Shown here piece after piece: positions 54,693-64,000 of a DNA stretch of 64,000 bases (its first letter is position 1; each line of letters begins with the position of its first letter). This stretch comes from Myotis daubentonii. Its lineage: Eukaryota > Chordata > Mammalia > Chiroptera > Vespertilionidae. The translations under genes were made by a program, and so were the position numbers. The stretch lies in assembly GCF_963259705.1 (NCBI RefSeq), contig NC_081848.1, positions 49,995,408 through 50,059,407 on the forward strand. Direction: 5' to 3'. The notes under the pieces were generated by a model that saw only the letters and a list, made by a program, of their open reading frames with translations, searched no databases and was not told the origin of the DNA.

Positions 54693-55634
54693 TCATAAAA
54701 GCAAATGAGATGAAAGATTAAGATAAAATGGCTAAAATATAAGGTAGGAAGCAGAAAAACAGTACAAGTAGATGGGATTTAAGGATTAAAAAAACAAAAA
54801 TTAAAACTGTAAAGGTAAAAGATTATAAAGTCACAAGAATAATAACATTAGAGAAATATCTGTAATTTCTAAATGTTTATAATGAGAGCAGGAAAAGCCC
54901 CCAAAACACACACACAAACACGCACAAAACAAACAAACAAACAAACAAAAACAACAAAACAAAACAGTGGGGCAGGAACCAGCTACAAGAAATAAGAAAA
55001 AGTCCTGGGAGGCTCCCACTGGTGGGTCAAACGTTCAAGAGAAGGGCCCTGCAGGGAAAGTGGTGTCTCACAATTTTAGAATCACCTGCCCCCTAGAAAT
55101 GAGCACTGTGAGCATCGGGAGAGCCAGTCCAGTGCCCTGCTCTCGCCTATGACGAGAGGAGGCGTGGCTCCTGCACATGGACAGCTCTGGTCTCAGGGGC
55201 CGCCACGTCTGCCTCTTGGCAACTTTCCAGTAAGTGTAAACCTCTCAGGTGGGTAGCCACATCCGTGGTCCAGGTGAACATAATTGCTTAAAATCAGGCA
55301 GCAGAGCTGAGAATTAAACTCAACACAGCCTTCGTTCTGCAGCTGTGTTCGTCCTAACGCCTCTGTAGTCTGGTGCTCAATTGGCAGACTCACTTGCCCC
55401 GTTTGGTTAGTTTTGAATGCTAACTACTAACTCCCAGATATTAGGTATGAAGTCATTTTTATCCAACCATATTTCACCTTCTCCTCTCATTTCTACATTG
55501 TTGGAGTGTTTACTATTTACATCCTATTAGGTCACAGTTACCGCCACACATGTTTTTATTTTGGCTCTGCAGTTAATATATTGACTGCTCACTGACAAAC
55601 TTTGCCTGTCCCCCTGCACCCCAATCATTTCATT
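54693..55634. other. Unassigned; (CA)n/(AAAC)n at about 54907-54965
   Basis: AT-rich to 54900, then a CA and AAAC microsatellite. No gene. Confidence 0.5.
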
Positions 55635-55840
55635 TGATGAGACATAAGAAGAGCCAATGTTTCACTTCAAGTCTGAAAGTAGCCAGGCAGGTGAAATTCC
55701 CTTTTACTTGGGGAAGGTTAGTCTTCATGCTCTAGTCAGGCCTTCAACTGATTGGATAAGGCCCACCCACATTGGGGAGGGAAATCTGCTATACTCAGTC
55801 GATCATGTCTTCTTATTGAAAAAAATGCCTGCTATTCTGT
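55635..55840 (-). mobile_element. Probable ERVL/MaLR-class LTR fragment
   Basis: On + reads 'caggccttcaactgattgga', 'taaggcccacccacattggg' and 'ggaaatctgctatactcagt', the reverse of a common mammalian LTR-class repeat. Subfamily not resolved; no viral gene beside it. Confidence 0.55.
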
Positions 55841-57839
55841 CTTTGACTGGGCTTTAAAACAAAAGGGACACCTGATAGGAACATTCCCACACCGCATTAA
55901 TATGGTCTGGGCGGAGCCAGGAGAGTGGGGAGTGGTAATCAGGGATCTGGGTAATAAGTACAGTCCAGGTCTCCACAGTCTTGTCTAAGAACACCACTGG
56001 GACTCAAGATTCCCTTCTGCTTTACCAACCTTTCTCACAGAACTTAAAACATGCTCCCCAGGATCCGAAGGCACAAAACTATGTTACTACTAATAAGAAA
56101 AGACCCTCTAATTTTATACATGTCTATCTATCTTTAGTCTACAGACAGGAAATGTCAGGAAGGATGGACAATGTTAGGAAGGATGGACAATGATAATCAT
56201 GGCAAAGGGGGGAATTCATGGTAGGATAGAGAAAAAGAGTTTTATTTCCTATTTTAATAATTTTAAAAGATATGGTGAGCTAATACATGATTTTTATCTA
56301 TTGTTTTAAACATGTTTTTCAAATAAAAAATAAAATTCATCTCTTCTTGTGACAGCCAGTGTCTAAGTAGGGCCATGTGACTTCAGCTCCTATGTTGATG
56401 TGAGCTTCCTGCTCTCTCCCCCAGGTCTGAGGCAGCCTTGGTCCCCTCTTTTTTAGCAGAGAGTTCAAGGGCTGGACAGTTACGATCAAAGTCCCCAGTC
56501 CTGTTTCTCTAGGACATCCTACTGGCTCTCACTGATAACTCAGGGTTCCTGGGCTCACCTTGAAAGTTAGCCTCAGGTTTTTAAAAACGACCAAGGAGCT
56601 ATAGCAAACATAAACAGTTCAAAACAAAGAAGCCCTGATTTGGGTTATGAGCTGGATTTGTGACCAGGGGCCCTGCCTTGGGATTGCTAATCCCAAGTGA
56701 TTACCAGCCTGTGACTCTCACCTGAGCCAGTGTCCCTGTGTGTCACTGGCAGAGGAAAGAAATGCCGTGGTGGCCGGTCTTTGGTGGGAAGCTAAAGCTG
56801 TCCTGAAGCCGAGTCCTTGTTTGCCCCCAGGCACGGGATGCGGCTCACCTGGATGGAGGCCCATGGTGTGTGTTGGCCTCAACCAGAAATCCAAACATGA
56901 CTGACGAACAGGAGGACATGCGAATATGGTGAGGGCTTACCTACAGATTCACGGGCATTTTCCACCGTTTCCAAAAAGTTTCTCCAAGATCTCAAACTTG
57001 CCGTTTTATCAGAAAGAAAAAAATGAAATAGTTTTTCCATTTGTAGCAAAACTCCAGAGACACCTCCTTGTCAGATGAGACTCTATTGCTCCTACAAATA
57101 GAGTTCATTATTTTGTCAAAGTGACTTAGAATAGAATGTCACTTACTGAATGTCACAGTTTTGGATTTGACATTGTGCGTAAAAGGTCCTTTTGAAAAAA
57201 AGGAAAGGAAATCTGAAGGCTTGGTTGGAAGCTCACTTGAAGAAGAAGAAATATAGACATTAAAAGAATCCCATTTGGGATTTATAAAATTCCTTTCTGG
57301 TGTGACAGTCTGGTAGAAATCAAGTAGATTTTAGTTTCTAAAATACAATTTTGATTAAAAATTTATGAAGCTACTTGAAGAAAAGGTACTATATAAACCG
57401 AGAATCACTCTGATGGGCTCCTCAGAGGGAGAAGCTGGGAAATCCCACTCTGAAGGGGTAAACAGCATTCACTCCCCCACAAATACCCTGTTTAGTGTTG
57501 GAGTGAATCTCTCTTCACATTACAGAGGTTTATGCTCCCGTGGTGGCTGAGGATGACCAGAGACACTGGAGGGTGACAGACCCATGAGGACTTGCTCAAC
57601 CCGGGTGGGCTGGGCGCCTCCAGTACTCGGGGGTCCATGTTGTCCTCACCTCAGATCATTTCCTGAAAAATTGAAAACCATCACCTTCATCGTCTGGTGA
57701 CAGACAGAAGTGGGCAGATAAAGTGAGGACTGTTTTTGTCTTTTCTTGTGCCCACATATGTCCTCGCCAGAGCACAGGACTCATGACGTGTCTGAGATGC
57801 ATGTGAATTACAAATTATGGGAGCCATGGGCCCATTGCC
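55841..57839. other. Unassigned sequence
   Basis: No gene or recognised repeat over about 2 kb; a 20-bp 'aggaaggatggacaatg' unit is doubled at 56157-56191. Confidence 0.45.
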
Positions 57840-58160
57840 ACATGGCTGTACCTAGTGCTCTCTCCTGTCCTTGCCCACCTTCTTCTTCACTTGATGAAGT
57901 CTCACTCAAGTATTCCTTCTCCAGCCAGGATCCCCCCTCACTTCCAAGCAGGGACAATCAATCCTAGACTCGCAAAATACATTGTATGTCTCTGTACTGT
58001 GGGACCTAAAACAATCTCATGCCATTATGTATGTAAACGACTATCTAATCCATTAGACTGTGATTTCCTTATGATTAGAATTTTGTCTTACTCAATTCTA
58101 TATTCCTAACACATAGTATGGTACTTAGCACATAGGAAAGTTTGTGTGAAATAAATAATT
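57840..58160 (+). mobile_element. L2 3' end
   Basis: 'catggctgtacctagtgctc', 'cattagactgtgatttcctt', 'aacacatagtatggtactta' and 'gaaataaataattagttag' follow the L2 3'UTR, ending in TGAA repeats. Confidence 0.85.
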
Positions 58161-58179
58161 AGTTAGATGGACAGATGAG

Positions 58180-58281
58180 TGGGTAAATGAATGAATGAAT
58201 GATTGAATAAATGAAAATACGAGTAAATAAATTTAAGAATAAAAAAATATGAGTGGACCAATGAGTAAGTTAAATGTCTAT

Positions 58282-58312
<31 letters not shown>

Positions 58313-58316
58313 CCAA
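58180..58316. repeat. (TGAA)n and (TATC)n microsatellites
   Basis: TGAA tetramers near 58186-58203 and TATC tetramers near 58277-58312. Confidence 0.92.
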
Positions 58317-58329
58317 TCATCTATCAGCT

Positions 58330-58470
58330 TCACAACACATGTTATTATTTACAAATGGGGCACTGTGCTATTAAGCAGTAACTTGCCCATGTTCTCCCAT
58401 CTAGTGGCTGGCAGAGCTGAGACTTGAACCCTGGGAGCCTGGCCCCAGTGTCCAGTCTCATCACCTTCAC
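58330..58470 (-). mobile_element. MIR element
   Basis: 'gcagtaacttgcccatgttc', 'gctggcagagctgagacttg' and 'aaccctgggagcctggcccc' are the reverse MIR head and core. Confidence 0.82.
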
Positions 58471-58839
58471 GTCAAACTAGCTACAGTGTGGTAGGTGAGG
58501 GGAGGACCACGTGGGGTAACATAGACAAGAAATCTGTGCTGCTAGAGAGAGACTTTCATTAATAAACTGAGAGCACATCCAGTCACCCTCATCTCAGCTC
58601 CTTCTTGATGCATAGCCGGGCAGGTCCAAGGGGTCATACACCCTGAAGATCCAGCATGGGCACCAATAACTTTGGGACACTGTTGCTGCAGCAGATTCCG
58701 GCCCCAGGGTTTCCTGGAGTGCACTCAAGGCCTGCGTTCTGCGTGATTGACTTCTCTCCCAGGGCCACCATCTTGACATTCTTGACATCAGTAATCCAGC
58801 CTTGTGAGGCTGCCTCAAGGTTCATTCACATGCATATTA
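58471..58839. other. Unassigned sequence
   Basis: No gene; short overlapping frames on both strands are not convincing. Confidence 0.4.
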
Positions 58840-59090
58840 GATAATACCCATTAGTGATCCCCATTAATTAAGCACAGCAATTTGTTTATAATTAACTTGA
58901 GAAAGTTATGACTTTAGAAAACAATTACAGGAGCTGATACAAACACATTAGGTAGTGAGAGCAATGCCATATTTAATTGCCTTCAAGAACCACTGTTGCA
59001 TATATCTGTAAGAATGCCACGGCCGTCACTTGTCATGTTTGACAGCAGCTTGTAAAGTCATCAGTGCGTCTATGAGCCAACACCCCAGGC
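58840..59090. promoter_or_regulatory. Candidate conserved enhancer-like block
   Basis: Repeat-free and rich in cores: 'cccattaattaagcacagca', 'tttgtttataattaac' (58881-58896, forkhead next to homeobox), 'aaacaattacaggagctgat' (SOX-like) and 'tttgacagcagcttgtaaag' (MEIS/TGIF-like TGACAG). The strongest of the blocks proposed here, still inferred from motifs. Confidence 0.33.
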
Positions 59091-59984
59091 GATCTGGAAT
59101 GGGGAACTTCAGCCTTCAGACTCTGCTGATGACACAGCACTAAGTGAAAAAAGCAGGTTTGAAAACTATATACAGTAACGTCTCAATTCGGTAAAAACAA
59201 TTTATTTATTTATGTTATTTCCTGTATGTGATACATGTATTTATGAATATATAAGCATTGAATAAATAAGTATTGGTAGTTTTCCACAGATGATGGGACA
59301 ACTGACTATTTTTATTTTTTTCTTTATGACTTTTTGTATTTTCCCAAATTTTATAGGAAGAATTTACTCTCTTCACACCAAGAAAAAATTAAGCGTTATT
59401 GAAAGGGTGGAAATAGGAGAGAAAAGAATAAAAATATAGATATGTTTTCTTTTTCAAGTAAATTAGGCATTTTAAGATTATTTTCATTTTTGCATGAGAA
59501 AATAGCAAAATAAACTCACCATATTCACAAATGTGATCCTCACCACCGGGCTATTCCTGCCCTAGTTCTACAAATGGGGAAGGAAAGCAGTACCCTTTAG
59601 CTTTTAAAAATATCAACTCATGAAAATATTACAAGAGACTACTGGCCCAACTCCTACACTGCGGGTGTCTGCAGATTCATGAGAAAACACACCAACCAGT
59701 CATTATAGACAAGGACACAGTCTCGGAAGACCCTTTGAAGAAACCTCCTGCTGACAAGCACGTGTACTTAGAAGAGGGGTGAGGGCCCCCTTGCCCCATG
59801 ATTCATCTTCCCAAAATGTCACAAGGGAAGAAAAGGGGCATTTGAATGCCTTTTGGGTAAATGCACTCCCAGAGTGTCAGAGGTCATCTGGCCCCACTGC
59901 TCCCCTCCCGGCTGAGGGGAGAGAGTGTGAGCTGTAGGGTCACTTGACGGCCAGAGACAGTGCTCATTATGAACGCAGATCGGA
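59091..59984. other. Unassigned; possible old LINE 3'UTR near 59140-59390
   Basis: 'aaaaaagcaggtttgaaaac' to 'tgtattttcccaaattttat' resembles a decayed LINE 3'UTR. No gene. Confidence 0.35.
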
Positions 59985-60120
59985 TCCCCTTTCTGTTAAC
60001 AGTTAATGAACACTGGCAGGGGTGACCTCTCATCTTTCATATTGCAGCACATTTATAATTACAATTCAGCCCCTGTTTAATTAAGAGTTTTAAACCCATG
60101 ATCTGGTGCTCCCAAAGTGT
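59985..60120. promoter_or_regulatory. Candidate conserved enhancer-like block
   Basis: 'gttaacagttaatgaac' (59995-60011, HNF1-like), 'gcaggggtgacctctcat' (nuclear-receptor half-site), 'atttataattacaattcagc' and 'tgtttaattaagagtttt'. Repeat-free and AT-rich. Inference only. Confidence 0.28.
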
Positions 60121-60719
60121 AGTCATTGGGACATTCATTTGGCTAGGTATTCCTTGAAAAAGATTCTGTAGTCCAGAAAGTTTGGGAAACCCTGATTATT
60201 CTTCTCTTTCTTGAAGAATTCCTAAGACATCAGCTTATCAAAGTCTGGGAGGAGCCCCACAATATAGAAGCTTGTTTATCCTTGTTTGATACAGTTTTTT
60301 CCCCCCAAATTTTTTGGGCACAGGATACTTTTGGTCCCCTAATATCTTTTAACAGCTGAAATTAGTGTCCCTCAAAAGACAGTTTGGGAAAAGTCAGCCA
60401 GTTCACTTAGTTTGAAGATGTAGAAAAACTGAATTTAGGACTGTACCCACCAGGCCAGTTACTTCCCCCACACCTCATTGGGCTGCTGGCAGAGTATGCC
60501 TCACACAGAACACACCCTCAACAAGCATCAGTGGATTCAGAGGAAACGATGAGGACCAGACCAGTGAAGCAACGGGATCAATCACGGACTCACAATCAAG
60601 GCTCTGTTTCATTTTTATGGGGAGACATTCCAACATCAAATAAAGCAGAAATGTTGTAAAATTTTATTCATTTGACAGTGAGCACATTCTCTTGCTTGGC
60701 TTGGAAACAAAGAATGGTG
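60121..60719. other. Unassigned sequence
   Basis: 60120-60200 ('ccagaaagtttgggaaaccc') may be a hAT-like MITE end. No gene. Confidence 0.35.
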
Positions 60720-60880
60720 GACCTGGATAATCCAACACACCATGTCATTTTAGAGGCAAAACGGATGCTCACGAAGCCACGTGATTTGTCCAAGGTCATG
60801 GAGCTATTAAGGAGACCCAGGGCTTCCACTGAAGTCTCCTTATCCAAGCTTGGGTGCTGATTGGGCTCCAACCCCTATCC
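60720..60880 (-). mobile_element. MIR-like fragment
   Basis: 'cacgtgatttgtccaaggtc' and 'atggagctattaaggagacc' resemble the reverse MIR core. Confidence 0.5.
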
Positions 60881-60950
60881 ATGCTCTCATCACCCAGCGC
60901 TGTCACGCTGAATGGGCACAATGTGATGCAATAAACAGCGTCTTTTAAAT

Positions 60951-61033
60951 GAGGCAGATTTGAAAATTTTTATTATTTTTTATTTTATGTTTTTTAAATA
61001 TTTTTATTGATTTCAGAGAGGAAGGGAGAGAGA

Positions 61034-61085
<52 letters not shown>

Positions 61086-61124
61086 AATGAGAGAGAATCA
61101 TTGATCGGCTGAGGTAGATTTGAA
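60951..61124 (-). mobile_element. 5'-truncated Ves SINE with TSD and (GA)n expansion
   Basis: Body 60965-61110 holds only the 3' half of the SINE; the tRNA-like head is missing. Flanks GAGGCAGATTTGAA (60951-60964) and GAGGTAGATTTGAA (61111-61124) differ at one base. An (AG) run of about 25 units fills 61034-61082. Confidence 0.88.
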
Positions 61125-61300
61125 TTTAAACCCTAGATCTGTAAACCAGCAATTGTGTGACATTGGGCAAGTGTCCTAAAGTCTTTGTGCCTCAGTTTTC
61201 CCATATGTTCAAGGGCAACCATAATCTCTCCCCACAGTCATTAAGATGAAATGAGATAATGCAGTACAAAATCACTGTCATAAGCCCTGTAGATATGGGG
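61125..61300 (+). mobile_element. MIR element
   Basis: 'gtgtgacattgggcaagtgt', 'gtgcctcagttttcccatat' and 'aagatgaaatgagataatgc' are MIR core; the truncated Ves landed at its head. Confidence 0.85.
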
Positions 61301-61598
61301 TCAGTTTTTATCTCCTTTTTAATTATAATTTTGAAGAGTTCTTGATTACTTTTTCTCCTCAGGATAGAAATTCAAGATTTTTCTTCTCTGTGGCTGTTTG
61401 TCACTCTGGAGTGGTCCTTTGTATTTGAGTAATAAGAACCTTTCAATGTCAATAGAAGAAAAATGGAATTAATAACTTAACCTTATTTAGTATTTCTCTC
61501 CTATCTGCTTCCTTTGCTCCATTCATATTGAGCTTTTTGACATTTGTTTTTTTCTGTTCATACCTAATTATTTTAAGCCTCCAAGTGGCTATTTCCTC
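61301..61598. other. Unassigned sequence
   Basis: T-rich, no gene. Confidence 0.4.
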
Positions 61599-61878
61599 TG
61601 AATGGCATTTCTCCCTCTTTTCCACCTTCAAGACTCAGCTCAAATGTCAACTTTTTGATGTCACCTTTCCATACTTGTTAGAATTAATCACCTTCTCCTT
61701 TGGGTTCACACATTATTCCTTCGACACTCTTCATGAACATTTATAAAAATTTCATTCTCCCCCATCACATTATGAGCTTTTTAGTGCTGGGCCTGTGGTT
61801 ATTCAGTGCCTGGTACATAGTATCTGCTCAATAAATGGATGGATGATGGATGGATGAATGGATGGGTGAATGGATGAG
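61599..61878 (+). mobile_element. L2 3' end with (ATGG)n tail
   Basis: 'tccaccttcaagactcagct', 'caaatgtcaactttttgatg', 'gtgcctggtacatagtatct' and 'gctcaataaatggatggatg' run in L2 3' order and end in ATGG repeats. Confidence 0.92.
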
Positions 61879-62979
61879 TAGATGAAAGGAAGGAAGGATT
61901 GATTGGTGAGTGACTATGTAGTTGTGATAGGGAGAATGTACACCAAGTGTATTTAAAAGCTTGAAGTCCACTTAAGGGCAGCAGTTTTGCCTGCAGTGAG
62001 GAGGTTGCAATTGATTTTGTGATAAAACAAAAGGAAGTTGAAATAGAAAATAGTCAGAAAAGAAAACCTTTTTTTTCCTCTCAAGAAGTTTGGTCTTGAG
62101 AGAAATTGTAGGAATAACAGAAGAATAAGGGCACAAGAAGTCATGCTGTTCCTGCCAACACTTGGGGGACAGAGAGGAAGGAATCAGGCTGGAGTAAACC
62201 GCCAAAGTAGAAAGGTGAGTAAAAGTCCAAACCATGGAGAGGAACTTTGGTGCTCATCTCTGGATTGCTCAGAGTCCAGCACAATGGCTGGCACACAGCA
62301 GGTGCTCAATGAATGCTTACTGAATGAACGAGTAAGTGCATGTGCAAAGCACCTACAGAACCCAAGCAGATATATTTTCTCCCAGGAGCAATTAGTGATC
62401 TGGAGAACTCGTCTCTGAGCATCACTGAGATAGAATCTGTGATTTTTATGAATACCACTTTATGCCTATAGACTCAGGTAACATTGATTGATGTTCTCTT
62501 CTTCATTTTTTGGTTACTATTATTTTCAAACACTGAATGTTTGCAAATGGGTAGCTCTGGGCTGTTGAGTATGGAGGCATGAGCCAAGAGAAAGAAGTCT
62601 ATTTTCCCCTGATGGCAGGACCAGAAAAACTGGACACTGCACTACAACTGTGTTTCACCAGCCCACGGGGAATGTTAGGTATTGAGGCTCTGAAATGGAG
62701 ATATAGCTCAAATTTTAAAGAATTAAAACAACAAAATGGGAGGTGAGACAAGGAAATTTCCTTACAAAAGTTGTCCTGGCTGTTGAGTGAGGGATATGCT
62801 GTGCTGGATGGATTCAGTTGCTAAAAGATTCAGTCTGGGTTAGATAATTGGGTGTATGATTAGAAAGATACCAACATAAAATCCAATTTCTATATCCTTC
62901 AGATATGGGAGAAAAAGGATTTTCAAAGACCTCTGTCCTCTTTATTAAAGGATTCCTTAAGTCAAGAAAATAGTTCTGA
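61879..62979. other. Unassigned; short L2/MIR-like tail at about 62270-62330
   Basis: 'gctggcacacagcaggtgct' and 'caatgaatgcttactgaatg' are a LINE/SINE tail. No gene elsewhere. Confidence 0.4.
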
Positions 62980-63720
62980 AGCATTTGCTATTTGCCAAGA
63001 ACTGAGTTAGACATTGGGGGCCCAGAGATGAAGGAAGCACAGCCTCTGCTCTCCAGGAGCCCTGCGGGCAGAAAGCTGTGCCAATGATCAGTGGCAGTGC
63101 CATGTGATCAGGATTCAAATGGATGTGTGAGTGCCAGGGTCTGGGCCCTCAGCGGAAGTTATTGTCCCTCATATTAAACGGGTGAATCCTCCAGGGCTTC
63201 ACAGAGGAGGAAGGCTAATGAGGAGAGAGGGTTTACAAGATGGACAAAAGAAAGAGGATATTCTAGGCAGACGGACTAAATGTTGGGGCAAGACCAGTGA
63301 AACCAGGCCAGACCAGTGGGTGTGTGTGAAAATAATCCCGATGTGAGATGCTGAGAGGAAGTTTGAACTTGAATGATTGTGGCAAGAATGGCAAGATGTA
63401 CACAGATTCGAGATATACTAGTACATTGGAGGTGGAACTGGCTGGGCTGGATGCATGATTGGGTACCAGGGATGGAAGGAGTGGCATCAAGGATGACACA
63501 TTGCCGGCCTGCAGGACATCTGTCACAGGGATGGGGAACCAATGGGAGAGAATCAGACTTGAGGGCTAGATGAAAAGGACAGGTTTGAGTGAGTGCATCT
63601 GCTGTCTATGGGCCACTCTGAAATATCTGGATAAATGGTTATGGAGCTCAGGACAAAGGACAGATTGGACAAACTCCAGGAATCACCAGGGGAACTACAT
63701 TGGGCCCTGGTGATGCACTC
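62980..63720 (-). mobile_element. L2 ORF-region fragment
   Basis: 'agcctctgctctccaggagc', 'gggcttcacagaggaggaag', 'ctaaatgttggggcaagacc', 'catcaaggatgacacattgc' and 'gttatggagctcaggacaaa' correspond to reverse L2. Frames across it are chance. Confidence 0.65.
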
Positions 63721-63834
63721 AAAGTCAACAGCTGTGAGTGGGGAGGTTGTAAGGACTGGTGGACAGAAGCCCTCATGCCTATGGGCCCATTCGTCCAGCT
63801 ATGGGTTTTCCCAGCAGCCCCTGTAATTACTTTG

Positions 63835-64000
63835 TTTTTTAATTAAAATGTTTATTTATTGATTGACTTCAGAGAGAGAGGAAGGGAGAAAGAAACATCG
63901 ATTTGTTGTTTCACTCATTTATGCATTCATTGGTTGATTCTTGCAGTGCCCTGACCTGGGATAGAACCTGCAACCTTCGTGTGTGGGGACAATGCTCCAA
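63835..64000 (-). mobile_element. Ves SINE, cut by window end
   Basis: On + begins with the A/T-rich tail, then 'cttcagagagagaggaaggg', 'aaacatcgatttgttgtttc', 'cagtgccctgacctgggata' and 'gaacctgcaaccttcgtgtg'. The tRNA-like head lies beyond 64000. Confidence 0.9.

Overview
This window is non-coding DNA from a mammalian nuclear genome, almost certainly a vespertilionid (vesper) bat. The diagnosis comes from its repeats. It holds five complete or truncated-end HeliBat-type Helitrons (5' TC, 3' CTAG or CCAG, a short GTGCAC-type hairpin near the 3' end, insertion between A and T); among mammals these rolling-circle transposons are known from vesper bats. It also holds eight Ves-type tRNA-derived SINEs, several with near-identical target-site duplications, and young hAT elements with perfect 8-bp duplications. 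Under this lies the shared mammalian layer: LINE-1, LINE-2, MIR, MER5/MER20-type hAT elements and MaLR-type LTRs.

I find no protein-coding gene, no exon I can defend, no rRNA or tRNA gene and no CRISPR array. The longest open frames are chance frames or lie inside transposons; the only recognisable coding remnants are broken LINE ORFs. The window is best read as intergenic or deep intronic sequence.

Layout. 0-9 kb: mostly old sequence with an L1 block at 3.9-4.9 kb, a probable LTR at 5.6-6.0 kb, MIRs near 7 kb and a candidate enhancer at 3.0-3.25 kb. 9-19 kb: two hAT elements, MIRs, L1 pieces, a MER20 and candidate regulatory blocks at 13.2 and 18.9 kb. 19-24.4 kb is the most structured part: two pairs of head-to-tail Helitrons in opposite orientation, one in an L1 and one splitting a palindromic DNA transposon. 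25-34 kb: Ves SINEs, MIRs, an MLT1-like LTR and L2. 34.7-40 kb: dense L1, with one L1 3' end carrying a hAT element and two converging Helitrons. 40-48 kb: L2, MIR, a hAT with perfect TSD and a Ves SINE. 48-64 kb: old L1, an 87-bp local duplication, Ves SINEs, L2 tails and three further candidate conserved blocks.

The elements do not work together as a pathway. What they give is an insertion history: old L2/MIR/MER, then L1, then hAT and Helitrons, with Ves SINEs interspersed. All family names rest on recognition by eye; no library search or alignment was run.
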